Shown here in pieces: positions 40,520-50,436 of a DNA stretch of 64,000 bases. Source of the stretch: Schistocerca nitens (taxonomy: Eukaryota > Arthropoda > Insecta > Orthoptera > Acrididae); NCBI RefSeq assembly GCF_023898315.1, contig NC_064619.1, forward strand, positions 484,819,376 to 484,883,375, written 5' to 3'. Numbering within the stretch: position 1 is the stretch's first letter; every line of letters starts with the position of its first letter. The translations under genes were made by a program, and so were the position numbers. Under the pieces are notes generated by a model, which saw only the letters and a list, made by a program, of their open reading frames with translations, was not told the origin of the DNA and searched no databases.

Positions 40520-41760
40520 TTGATCAGATCTCAGTTGTTCATTACAAACAAACTGTGAAAGACTTTGTGCATGTGCCTGTAGCGAACAAGGTTCGAAGTT
40601 TTTATGTTCACACAGATACTACATCATACGCTCAATATGAGCACCATGCGTTGCTCGAGATATATCGAAGTGATTATCCATCTCATTTCTCACACGAATC
40701 AAAAAGTCCCGTTTGTTGAATCGACAGATTCAGCAGTTCGATTTCTCAAATACTGAATAGTAGCTGCAGGGACGTTGTTCTTTATATACCTCCACAGAAG
40801 GGAATTACAAGGTGTGAGATCTACTAACCTGGAAGGCCAAGAGCAGTTAAAAAAAAAAAAAAAAACTATTGTCCACCTCTTTCAATCGAACGTTGTGCGA
40901 CGATGTTAACAAGCTAGCGCTGCACCTAAAAATGAAACTGAGGCGGGGCACCGTCTTACATAGACATGAAATTATTGCAGTCCGCATGAAGTTGAGGAAG
41001 CGTCCCGTTTTGCAACAGATCAGGTGTGAAATTCATGTTACAGTTTCTTCCGAAAGAAAAAAGAACGGTTCATAAAGTTTCTCATGTTACAGAGGTTTAC
41101 TTTGCCTGATAGATGAAACGTCGATTCGTCCAGAAAGATGAGTCGTTCGAAACAAGTCTTCTCCAACATGTCCAGAAGAAGTGAAATGCAAAATTCATAC
41201 CTTCTGTTATGGTCACCGGGAAGCAGTTGTTTCAGTAATTGCAACATGTAAGGCTTAATATGCATACATTATTTCAGAACACACCATACCACTGTTAGAG
41301 GAAGCTGACGTTCTTTACCTGCCCGTGTACTGGTCTTCGAGAGCTCCATGCGAACGCATCTCGGACACGCTCGAATTTTTCGTCAGACATGCGTGGAAGA
41401 CCTGTACTCTTCCCTTTGCATATGCAACCAAATTCCAAGAATTTTTTATGCCAGCCATAAATCCATTTGGGCAGAGGTGGTTTCTTGTTGAACCGACGGC
41501 CGAACTCACTTTGTACTTGAACAATGAACTGACTTCGCGGATAATTCTAACACAAGGGATTTCTCTTGGGTGTAGTCACCATGTTGCTACAAACAAAATA
41601 CAGCTATGTCAAAACTTGTGGACCTTCCTCTGTTGACCTTCCCCTATCCAGTGACCTTCACAATGTGTTTCTATCTTTTACAGATTCTAATAAGCAGTTC
41701 AAATCTCTTTTTTTCTTTGTGAATCACCCAATGTATCCTAAAAAAAAAATAAAGGAGTAC
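40520..41760 (-). mobile_element. IS630/Tc1/mariner-type transposon remnant (DUF4817-like transposase)
   Basis: The minus strand encodes, in several frames, an N-terminal block (QVQSEFGRRFNKKPPLPKWI, GCICKGKSTGLPRMSDEKFE), HIKPYMLQLLKQLLPGDHNR (about 41260), the first catalytic block LIFLDESTFHLSGKVNLCNM (about 41135), and later SRSHTL and FDISRATHGAHIE near 40650, the typical ending. The first catalytic Asp is kept; the middle of the catalytic domain is mostly gone. An A-run at 40852-40864 interrupts it. Terminal repeats were not located; the outer limits are inferred from the RTE flanks. Confidence 0.65.
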
Positions 41761-41764
41761 ATAG

Positions 41765-41825
41765 GGTTGAGATGAAGAGGTTGACGGGCTGAGTCAAACT
41801 AGTCATAAGAGTGATGACAAAAAGA
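41765..41825 (+). mobile_element. RTE subfamily A 3' terminus
   Basis: GAGATGAAGAGGTTGACGG then ATAAGAGTGATGACAAAAAG is the end of RTE-A with its A-rich tail, probably severed from 39690-40515. Confidence 0.6.
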
Positions 41826-41829
41826 AGGA

Positions 41830-42335
41830 CTGCCACACTTCCGCTTCCGCCGTTCGTCATTGCGTCTCGTCAAAAGTGTCCTCTATTATTGCCAGATGAT
41901 ACGTCGCCCCAGTAACTCTCGGATATGGTTACGCAATCCATTACTTTTCTCCAGCGTTAACATTATCTTCGGTTTAACCTTATTTATTTCTCTGCTTTTA
42001 TCATCAGTTCAGCAAAAATATTGGAATCTGATTTAGTTGCTGCCTAGTAAGAATAGAGCTGAGTCATGGTGTTCTACCTTGGTTTTCCAAGGTGAAAAGA
42101 GACTGTTTCATTGTTAGTGGAACGGAAAACCACGCCTGCTTAAACTATAAAAAGTACAGTTTTTCCAGATTAACTTCACCCTTCTGTTTGACTAGTCACC
42201 GAATCGTGCATTCTGTGACCAACGTGCATCCTTTCTGCGTTACATTTTGTTGAAAACTTGGAAATGTGATCATTTTAATTCTGCCTTTCCGATGCCGTTT
42301 TTGAGCTACAGGAAAGTAGCGATAGCTCTGTAAAT
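41830..42335. other. No gene or known repeat seen
   Basis: AT-rich, without motif. Confidence 0.35.
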
Positions 42336-42341
42336 ATTAAT

Positions 42342-42887
42342 TTACGTGGTGAGTGGGACATAACTTTCCGATTCCTTTGAGCAATATCTGAATGTCGTTC
42401 GATTTCCCGTGCACTTCGAGAAGTCATTAGTTTGTTTCACTCCATAATAATAAACTTGTGGCCAACAGGGCTGCAACAGTGCATAGTCGCAGTACTGATA
42501 TTGCGAAGACAGTGCTGTACAAGTTGGACACAGTTGGCTTTCGCGTGAATCACGCTCCCCGGCTGGAGATGTTGAGGCTAGGGTTTCTCCCGCCTTCTCG
42601 CAGGGCGCGCACCTGCGCTCCAACTTTAGCCTTTCGCGGCTTAAAGTTAGCTCCAGCTCTGCACAAGTTCCTAATTCGCAGCCTGAATGTTCTACGACGC
42701 AGACAGCCGGCTCACGGCACCAAATCCGATGATCCTTGGTGGCTAAGTGGAGCAGACGTCTCGGTAATTTCTCACCGAATCTCAGTGCAGTGGAGCGTTG
42801 AGCAAGGATTACACGAGGTGCACAGTCATTTGAGAGTATTGAGCAGGTATCGGGTATAATATCGCGTAAACGTACAGCAAGACTCAA
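42342..42887 (-). other. Unrecognised 181-codon open frame of doubtful reality
   Basis: The minus-strand frame is rich in Cys, Arg and Ser and overlaps a 133-codon frame on the other strand (42458-42859). It lies in a stretch more GC-rich than its surroundings. No domain, signal peptide or membrane span is apparent. Openness on both strands suggests base bias or an unnamed repeat rather than a gene. Confidence 0.15.
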
Positions 42888-42899
42888 AGCATAAGGTCG

Positions 42900-43330
42900 C
42901 CAAAAACGAAATTCAAAAAGAAAAACAATCTGTCCAATTTAGGCGTTCCTTGCACATTACACAAGACAAAGAAGTCCCGACCAGCTTCCTCCCCCCCCCC
43001 CCCCCCTGCCCATCCGGCTTATACGGCTAAACAATTTAGCTCTAGCTATTATCTGTTTGAATCAATAATTAATATGACGCTGCAGCTATCACACTCACAA
43101 ACAAGCAGGTATCGAGACTGTAATTTTAATTTGCAGTTACGGTAACAGAAGACCACAGAACTATCTTTGCTGACGGCTTAAATGCCTTCTATACGACTTT
43201 TATTTAAAAAAGAAAGCTGAAAGGATTGTTGAAATTGTAGAAACGTAAGTGTACGTTGTTCGATGACTAGGCACCACACACGACCCTTCACAAGAAAGTA
43301 TCAGAAAAATTAGAATAAACTGTCATCTAC
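42900..43330. other. No gene seen; contains a poly-C run
   Basis: A run of about 16-18 C at 42990-43007; otherwise AT-rich and featureless. Confidence 0.5.
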
Positions 43331-43339
43331 AGAGGACTT

Positions 43340-43690
43340 TGCTATAATCTCTTAGAAGAAATGGCAGGTAGAATTGACTTAAGAATTTACAAAGAAAAAA
43401 ATAAATGTTTATAAAATATTAAAAATGCACCAAAAGTTCTGAAAACAGACAGTTGCCAAATAGAGAAGCTACAAAAATATTGAAATCTGAGGAGATAATT
43501 CAAGACAATGATTTGGAAAAACCTGCTGCAGAAGAAAGCATACATAAAATGGGAAGGTCGTATGGTGTGAATAAAGATCTATACAATAAAAAATGCCTGT
43601 CTAAAAGCGAAAAAATAAGGCTTCACAATTCAGTAGTGGAACCAGAATATCTGTGTGTGAGCAAATGCCCAGCATTAAACTATAACATAT
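43340..43690 (+). mobile_element. Possible LINE reverse transcriptase C-terminal remnant
   Basis: The frame at 43453-43719 reads LYNKKCLSKSEKIRLHNSVV then EPEYLCVSKCPALNY. This resembles the post-thumb block (K.RLYN.VI.P..LYGSECW) of several LINE clades, including RTE and R1 types. Upstream text is low-complexity and broken. The class is uncertain. Confidence 0.4.
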
Positions 43691-43691
43691 T

Positions 43692-44077
43692 TAAACAACT
43701 AATACTACAATCGGCGTAAGAGAATCGCTGACAGTTACTGTGGGCTGGGCACTGCAGCTTCACGTCTTTGCGTGCAGTGAGAAGTGTTTCGGAGCACACA
43801 GTCAAGGGCACATTGTTGACCATGAGGCTCCTCAGCAGACGATCCCCCCATGTTCAAATGTTGACTACGATTTCGTCATTTACAACGGGAGTGGAAAGGG
43901 GGTCACCGAGAATGCACGGTGGATCAATGGAAACGTGTCGCCCGGTCGGGTGAATCACATTTCTCGTACGCAATGTCGATGGTCCTGTGTTTATAAACTG
44001 TTATCTACACGAACTTCTGCCCGAAATATGGACTGCTCCACGGACGTAGGCAGCTGTGAGCAGTATTATGCTTTCTT
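43692..44077 (+). mobile_element. Tc1-like transposon, 5' part (split copy)
   Basis: Transposase traces: ...GHIVDHEAPQQT (about 43808), then a block corresponding to TVDQWKRVAWSDESRFLLH, here TVDQWKRVARSGESHFS, in which the first catalytic Asp is replaced by Gly. It ends at GAGCAGTATTATGCT (44062-44076). The rest of the transposase resumes at about 48649, after an RTE end and a CR1 LINE. Confidence 0.7.
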
Positions 44078-44078
44078 C

Positions 44079-44158
44079 TGCAGTCTTGTGACTTGTTTGA
44101 TGCTGCCCGCCACGATTCCCCTTTTGTGTTGACATCTTCATCTTGGAGTCGCACCTAC
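44079..44158 (-). mobile_element. RTE subfamily A 3' end, 80 bp
   Basis: The reverse complement reads GAAGATGTCAACACAAAAGG then CGTGGCGGGCAGCATCAAAC and ends in a CAGTC-type terminus: the last bases of the RTE-A ORF. It is a very short truncated insertion between the Tc1 half and the CR1 3' end. Confidence 0.65.
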
Positions 44159-44244
44159 ACCCAACATCTACATCTACATCTTCATTTATAATTCGCAAGC
44201 CACCCAACGGTGTGTGGCGGAGGGCACTTTACGTGTCACTGTCA

Positions 44245-47019
44245 TTACCTCCCTTTACTGTTCCAGTCGCGTATGGTTCGCTGGAAGAACAACTGCCGGA
44301 AAGCCTCTGTGAGCGCTCGAATCTCTCTAATTTTACATTCGTGATCTTCTCGGGAGGTATAAGTAGGGGTCAGCAATATATTCGATACCTCATCCAGAAA
44401 CGCACCCTCTCGAAACCTGGACAGCAAGCTACACCGCGATGAAGAGCGCCTCTCTTGCAGAGTCTGCCACTTGAGTTTGCTAAACATCTCCGTAACACTA
44501 TCAGGCTTACCAAATAACCCTGTGGCGAAACGCGCCGCTCTTCTTTGGATCTTCTCTATCACCTCCGTCAACCCGATCTGGTACGGATCCCATACTGATG
44601 AGCAATACTCAAGTATAGGTCGAACGAGTGTTTTGTAAGCCACCTCCTTTGTTGATGGACTACATTTTATAAGGACTCTCCCAATGAATCTCAACCTGGT
44701 ACCCGCCTTACCAACAATTAATTCTATATGATCATTCAACTTCAAATCGTTCCGCACACATACTCCCAGATATTTTACAGAAGTAACTGCTACCAGTGCT
44801 TTTTCCGCTATCATATAATCATACAATAAGGGATCCTTCTTTCTATGTATTCGGAATACATTACATTTGTCTATGTTAAGGGTCAGTTGCCACTCCCTGC
44901 ACCAAGTGCCTATCCGCTGCAGATCTTCCTGCATTTCACTACAATTTTCTAATGCTGCAACTTCTCTGTATACGACAGCATCATCCGCGAAAAGCCGCAT
45001 GGAACTTCCGACACTGTCTACTAGGTCATTTATGTATATTGTGAAAAGCAATGGTCCCATAACACTCCCCTGTGGCACGCCAGAGGTTACTTTAACGTCT
45101 GTAGACGTCTCTCCATTGAGAACAACATGCTTTGTTCTGTTTGCTAAAAACTCTTCAATCCAGCCACACAGCTGGGCTGATATTCCGTAGGCTCTTACTT
45201 TGTTTATCAGGCGACAGTGCGGAACTGTATCGAAAGCCTTCCGGAAGTCAAGGAAAATAGCATCTATCTGGGATCCTGTATCTAATATTTTCTGGGTCTC
45301 ATGAACAAATAAAGCGAGTTGAGTCTCACACGATCGCTGTTTCCGGAATCCATGTTCATTCCTACAGAGTAGATTCTGGGTTTCCAGAAACGACATGATA
45401 CGCGAGCAAAAAACATGTTCTAAAATTCTACAACAGATCGACGTCAGAGATACAGGTTTATAGTTTTGCGCATCTGCTCGACGACCCTTCTTGAAGACTG
45501 GGACTACCTGTGCTCTTTTCCAATCATTTGGAACCTTCCGTCCCTCTTGAGACTTGCGGTACACGGCTGTTAGAAGGGGGGCAAGTTCTTTCGCGGACTC
45601 TATGTAGAATCGAATTGGTATCCCGTCAGGTCCAGTGGACTTTCCTCTGTTGAGTGATTCCAGTTGCTTTTCTATTCCTTGGACACTTTTTTCGATGTCA
45701 GCCAGTTTTTCGTTTGTGCTAGGATTTAGAGAAGGAACTGCAGTGCGGCCTTCCTCTGTGAAACAGCTTTGGAAAAAGGTGTTCAGTATTTCAGCTTTAA
45801 GCGTGTCATCCTCTGTTTCAGTGCCATCATCACCCCGGAGTGTCTGGATATGCTGTTTCGAGCCACTTACTGATTTAACGTAAGACCAGAACTTCCTAGG
45901 ATTTTCTATCAAGTCGGTACATAGAATTTTACTCTCGAATTCACTGAACGCTTCACGAATAGCCCTCCTTACGCTAACTTTCTCGTTTAGCTTCTGTTTG
46001 TTTGAGACGTTTTGGCTGCGTTTAAACTTGCAGTGAAGCTCTCCTTGCTTTCGCAGTAGTTTCCTAACTTTGTTGTTGAACCACGGTGGGTTTTTCCCGT
46101 CCCTCACAGTTTTGCTCTGTACGTACCTGTCTAAAACGAATTTTACGATTGCCGTGAACTTTTTCCATAAACACTCAACATTGTCAGTGTCGGAACAGAA
46201 ATTTTCGTTTTGATCTGTTAGGAAGTCTGAAATCTGCCTTCTATTACTCTTGCTAAACAGATAAACCTTCCTCCCCTTTTTTATATTCCTATTTACTTCC
46301 ATATTCAGGGATGTTGCAACGGCCTTATGATCACTGATTCCCTGTTCTGCGCTTACAGAGTCGAAAAGTTCGGGTCTGTTTGTTATCAGTAGGTCCTAGA
46401 TGTTATCTCCACGAGTCGGTTCTCTATTTAATTGCTCAAGGTCATTTTCGGATATAATGTCACTCAGTGCTCTGTCCCTACCACCCGTCCTAAACATCTG
46501 AGTGTCCCAGTCTATATCTGGTAAATTGAAATCTCCACCTAAGACTATAACATGCTGAGAAAATTTATGTGAAATGTATTCCAGATTTTCTCTCAGTTGT
46601 TCTGCCACTAATGCTGCTGAGTCGGGAGGTCGGTAAAAGGAGCCAATTATTAACCTAGCTCGGTTGTTGAGTGTAACCTCCACCCATAATAATTCACAGG
46701 AACTATCCACTTCTACTTCACTACAGGATAAACTACTACTAACAGCGACAAACACGCCACCACCGGTTGCATGCAATCTATTCTTTCTAAACACCGCCTG
46801 TGCCTTTGTAAAAATTTCGGCAGAATTTATCTCTGGCTTCAGACAGCTTTCCGCACCTACAACAATTTCAGCTTCGGTGCTTTCTATCAGCGCTTGAAGT
46901 TCCGGTAGTTTACCAATGCAGTTTACAATTACAATATCGATTGCTGCTTGGTTCCGCATGTCCTGACTTTGCCCCCACCCTTTGAGGCTGTTGCCCTTTC
47001 TGTAATTTCCCGAGGCCAT
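44245..47019 (-). pseudogene. CR1 ORF2: APE endonuclease and reverse transcriptase, one stop
   Basis: 925 codons in one frame, with a single internal TAG at 46396-46398 (GDNI-stop-DLLITNRPELF). Residues about 30-230 are the endonuclease (VNCIGKLPELQALIESTEAE, GSFYRPPDSAA, VLGGDFNLPDIDW, GISDHKAV). The reverse transcriptase then has GKSTGPDGIPIRFY, KKGRRADAQNYKPVSLTSIC, AIFLDFRKAFDTVPH, SGVPQGSVMGPLLF and the catalytic FADD at 44980-44991. The C-terminal part ends RTIRDWNSKGR. Without the stop it would match the family's usual size. The start ATG (47017-47019) directly follows the ORF1 stop in the same frame, so translation may depend on termination-reinitiation or read-through. Confidence 0.9.
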
Positions 47020-48072
47020 CTAACCTAAAAAACCGCCCAGTCCACGCCACACAACCCCTGCTACCCGTATAGCCCCCTGCTGTGTGTAGTGGACTCGTGA
47101 CCTATCCAGCGGAACCCGAAACCCCACCACCCTATGGAGCAAGTCGAGGAATCTGCAGCCCACACGGTCGCAGAACCGTCTCAGCCTCTGATTCAGACCC
47201 TCCACTCGGCTCTGTACCAAAGGTCCGCAGTCAGTCCTGTCGACGATGCTGCAGATGGTGAGCTCTCCTTTCATCCCGCTAGCGAGACTGGCAGTCTTCA
47301 CCAAATCAGGTAGCCGCTGGAAGCCAGAGAGGATTTCCTCCGATCCATAGCGACACACATCATTGGTGCCGACATGAGCGACCACCTGCAGATGGGTGCA
47401 CACTGTACCCTTCATGGCATCCGGAAGGACCCTTTCCACATCTGGAATGACTCCCCCCGGTATGCACACCGAGTGCACATTGGTTTTCTTCGCCTCTCTT
47501 GCTGCCATATCCCTAAGAGGCCCCATTACGCGCCTGACGTTGGAGCTCCCAACTACTGGTAAGCCCACCCTCTGCGACCGCCCGGATCTTGCAGACTGAG
47601 GGGCAACCTCTGGAACAGGATAAGCAGCCATATCTGGCGGAAGATCAGTATCAGCCAGAGACAGAGCCAGAAACCGGTTCGTCAGACAAACTGGAGAGGC
47701 CTTCCGTTCAGCCCTCCGGAATGTCTTTCGCGCCCTGCCACACCTTGAGACGACCTCCCACTCTACCACAGGTGAGGGATCAGCCTCAATGCAGGCAGTA
47801 TCCCGGGCAACCACAGTCGTAGTCCGATCGGGGGAATGCGTGGGACGAGCTGGCCGTCCCCGAAAAATCCCCATCCGGACCCCCACAGTGATGACCATAG
47901 GCAACAGCCTCAAGCTATGTGACAGAAGCCAACACTGCCTGAAGCTACGAGCGAAGGGATGCCAACTCAGCCCGCATCCGAACACAGCAGTTGCAGTCCA
48001 TATCCATGCTAAAAACTGTTGGGCAAAGAACGTCTGAACTAATCTACAGAGAGCACAAACAATTCGACGCAA
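47020..48072 (-). CDS. CR1 ORF1 with SGNH/GDSL esterase domain
   Basis: Open frame of 350 codons on the minus strand. Counting from its first codon (a TTG at 48072), residues 172-345 form an SGNH-hydrolase-like domain: GSSN at 175-178 stands for block I, HVGTND at 233-238 for block III, and DRSRVHYTQQG at 323-333 supplies the His of block V. Esterase-bearing ORF1 proteins are known in CR1-clade LINEs; their role in retrotransposition is not settled. Residues 60-130 are Arg-rich and may bind RNA. The true start is unsure: ATG 48005-48007 (MDMDCNCCVRMRAELASLRS) opens another frame that stops after 20 codons, suggesting a frameshift near 47945, while the first Met in the long frame with good length is at 47898. 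Confidence 0.8.
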   Translation of the reverse strand: MRRIVCALCRLVQTFFAQQFLAWIWTATAVFGCGLSWHPFARSFRQCWLLSHSLRLLPMVITVGVRMGIFRGRPARPTHSPDRTTTVVARDTACIEADPSPVVEWEVVSRCGRARKTFRRAERKASPVCLTNRFLALSLADTDLPPDMAAYPVPEVAPQSARSGRSQRVGLPVVGSSNVRRVMGPLRDMAAREAKKTNVHSVCIPGGVIPDVERVLPDAMKGTVCTHLQVVAHVGTNDVCRYGSEEILSGFQRLPDLVKTASLASGMKGELTICSIVDRTDCGPLVQSRVEGLNQRLRRFCDRVGCRFLDLLHRVVGFRVPLDRSRVHYTQQGAIRVAGVVWRGLGGFLG

Positions 48073-48598
48073 AATTTAAACGGTTTTTAAAATACAAGAT
48101 TGCCTAGTAAATGCAGTAATGCTGCTACTTGCGCACTGCTGACACGCTGCTCTGCGGCAGAAGGAGAATACTCGATTTTACACTATTCAGGTACTAAAAC
48201 GCGATGCTAAAACTCTCAAATACTATCTTACGCCCGAAATTTATGAATTAAGCAATGCAAGTACCCAAAAACACGCAAAGAGATTAAAAATTAAACTATG
48301 TAACAAGTAAGTGAGCTAACAGTATACGACTTGCAGCTGGCAGCTGCTTATCCAACGGCGGCAGGGAGCACACTGGCTGTGACCAACCGACACTGGCCGT
48401 TCAAAACAAAAACAGAAGACAGATGACTACACGAATTTACACTATTCAGGTACTGAAGTGCGATGCTACAACTCTAAAATACTATAATGCGCCAGAAATT
48501 TATGAATTAAACAATGCAAGTACCCAAAAACACGCAAAAAATTAAGAATTAAACTATGTAACTGGCAGCTGCTTATCCAATGGCGGCAGGGAGCACAC
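48073..48598 (-). promoter_or_regulatory. CR1 5' UTR with two tandem repeat units (candidate promoter monomers)
   Basis: Plus-strand unit 1 begins CGATTTTACACTATTCAGGT at 48173 and unit 2 begins CGAATTTACACTATTCAGGT at 48432, 259 bp apart. Both contain GAAATTTATGAATTAA, AGTACCCAAAAACACGC and GCAGCTGCTTATCCAAYGG, and both have GGCGGCAGGGAGCACAC. Unit 2 lacks about 35 bp of unit 1 and ends at 48598, the outer edge of the LINE. Repeated 5' monomers are known promoters in some LINEs; here that role is inferred. Confidence 0.65.
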
Positions 48599-48648
48599 CT
48601 TCCATTAATCGTTGGCTATATACTGCAAGTTCGGTCTTCGCCTACATT

Positions 48649-49085
48649 GCTGTGGGGGACATTCACATGAGGTGCCATGGGACCTTTGGTAATAATAGAA
48701 AGCAGCTGTGGACTACATGGACATTACCGGATGCCAGCTGGATCCATAGGTGTTGAATGTCTTCCCCGACGGAGGAAACACATTCCACTATGAGGTCGGT
48801 CTGTGTCACACGTCGAGAACAATGTTACAGTTGTTTAACGAACATGACCCTTAACTCATGTGGATGTCTTGGCAATAAAATTCCCCCCCACCCCCGCAAA
48901 AAAAAAAAAAAAAAAAAAAATCTGGGACGCTACGGCGAACGATTTCATTGCGCACACACCATTGGCCCATAACTTACTGGATTTGCTTGACTTGTGCCTA
49001 GATATCTAGTGCCACAATCCTTTGGAAACCTACATAATAGTTGTAGGAATCAGGCCATTCGAAATCGGTGTGGACTCATATATGA
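48649..49085 (+). mobile_element. Tc1-like transposon, 3' part (split copy)
   Basis: Resumes with GCTGTGGGGGACATTC, then CCATGGGACCTTTGGTAATA, GCTGTGGACTACATGGACAT, GTCTTCCCCGACGGAGG and, after an A-run, ATCTGGGACGCTACGGC. This is the second half of the transposase DNA of the copy starting at 43692. The DNA encoding the third catalytic acidic residue appears to be replaced by a C- and A-rich run (48891-48921). Confidence 0.7.
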
Positions 49086-49089
49086 GGCG

Positions 49090-49466
49090 ATTCATCTGCC
49101 CCTACCTACAGGTTTTATGCAACCCGCAACACCTTTAAAAGCCACGTGCAATATTTTCGTTACGTTCCCATTCACTATGCGCGAAATTAACAGGACATTG
49201 TTGAAGGAAATTAAGTGTAAGATTTTGATCATGGCGGCGCTTCAGCAACTGTACATACAAGATCTTCGATGAATTGGAAATAAAAGCTAACCTAATGCAA
49301 AATACAGGTTTATTAAACCTTGACCATGGTTTCAACAGTTTAAAATTGTCTTCTTTAGAAGGTATTGTACGTAGAATCATATTATCTAACAATGTGGGAG
49401 TTGTAACTCTGTCTAGTACACTTGCATGTCATCCACTTAATAACCATTTAAAACACATGATTTGAA
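49090..49466. other. No gene or known repeat seen
   Basis: A 63-codon frame at 49274-49465 has no motif. Confidence 0.35.
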
Positions 49467-49470
49467 TATA

Positions 49471-50133
49471 CGAGGGCTATTCCGAAAGTAAGGTCCGATC
49501 GGTCACGAAATGGAAACGACTATGAAAATCCGATAAAGCTTTGCACAGATGTGTTGGGTAGTGTCTCTAGTATAACCCCAGTTAGCATCACATCGCTCTT
49601 CTCATTTCTGAGCTCGCAGTGAGTGCGTAAAGATGTCTAGAAAATAGTGTCTGCCGCCAAGTACGGGGGCCTGGTGAGAAATTTCCCCTGAAGCTATGCA
49701 GCTAACATTACATAACTGTCGTGCTGTTTCGTCTTCAAGACAATTCTCAGCCGCATTCTGCAGGGGCAATGAAGATGCTCCTGCATCGTTTTCAAATGGA
49801 AATGTGAGATTACCCACAATACAGCCCGTAATTGTCTCCCTCTGAGTTTCAGCTCAGGTCACATGAACCGCTGGTTATGAAGACAACATTTCGGCACAAG
49901 ACAACGAGCCGTAGGCCAGCGTAGAGAATTGGCGGAGAGCACTGGCGGCTGCCTTCTATAGCGAGGGTATGGGAAAGTTGGTACAACGCTACGATACACG
50001 TCTAAGTCGGGTCGGCGACTATGGAGATAAGTAGCTGCAAGGTGTATCTAACTGTTGCAAATAAAACATTTTTGATTTTTACCGTGGTTTCCATTTCGCG
50101 ACCTATCGGACCTTACTTTCGGAATAGCCCTCG
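49471..50133. mobile_element. Mariner-type MITE, 663 bp, with TIRs and TA duplication
   Basis: The ends match on opposite strands for about 47 bases: CGAGGGCTATTCCGAAAGTA then AGGTCCGATNGGTC and CGAAATGGAAAC. TA flanks both ends (49469-49470 and 50134-50135). Inside, near 49955-50025, the frame reads FYSEGMGKLVQRYDTRLSRV then GDYGDK-stop, the ending of a mariner transposase. It is a deletion derivative of an autonomous mariner that keeps its ends and the transposase tail. Confidence 0.9.
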
Positions 50134-50257
50134 TAGTAGCTCTATACTGTAGAGCTTGGTCTTAAAACTTTTTCTAATATCACAGTTTAACAGTGGATGC
50201 AACAACATATAATGTGACACTTGACACCTTTTTACGTGTATGTGAAGTTGCTGCACG

Positions 50258-50425
50258 ACCCCTACTGGATAAATCACCTACAACTTGCACCGCAAGTACT
50301 GAGGAGATGGAAAGTGCTATGGAAAGTGCTGTTGATGTGCGGTTTCACAGAACGGAATGGTAATCAGGCGCTCGTAGTGTTAATCAATAAATAGGTTGTA
50401 ATGATATTTAGAAAGTATACATCCT
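50258..50425 (+). repeat. Direct repeat R1 (pairs with 51263-51420)
   Basis: Shares with R2, with many changes: GGATAAATCACCTACAACTT, GATGTGCGGTTTCACAGAAC, GGCGCTCGTAGTGTTA, and AATAAATAGGTTGTAATGAT. The pair brackets the TIR element at 50437-51258. Confidence 0.6.
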
Positions 50426-50436
50426 GTGTGTCTATA

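Larger units (their letters stand above)
44162..48598 (-). mobile_element. CR1-clade LINE, nearly full length (4.4 kb)
   Basis: Minus strand, in order: 5' UTR with two related repeat units (48598-48173), ORF1 with an SGNH-esterase domain (48072-47020), ORF2 with endonuclease and reverse transcriptase (47019-44245), and a short 3' UTR ending in CTACAT repeats (plus-strand view). ORF2 has one in-frame stop. It is inserted in a Tc1-like transposon and is thus younger than it. By family knowledge CR1 LINEs move by target-primed reverse transcription; the short hexameric 3' repeat in place of poly-A suits the clade. It appears to be the parent type of the fragments at 9, 17 and 37 kb. Confidence 0.92.

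Noticed and set aside
42342-42887. 181-codon frame as a secreted or Cys-rich host protein
   Set aside because: No signal peptide, and open on both strands; kept only as a doubtful entry.
47374-48037. Plus-strand frames of 62-82 codons
   Set aside because: Antisense shadows of CR1 ORF1.
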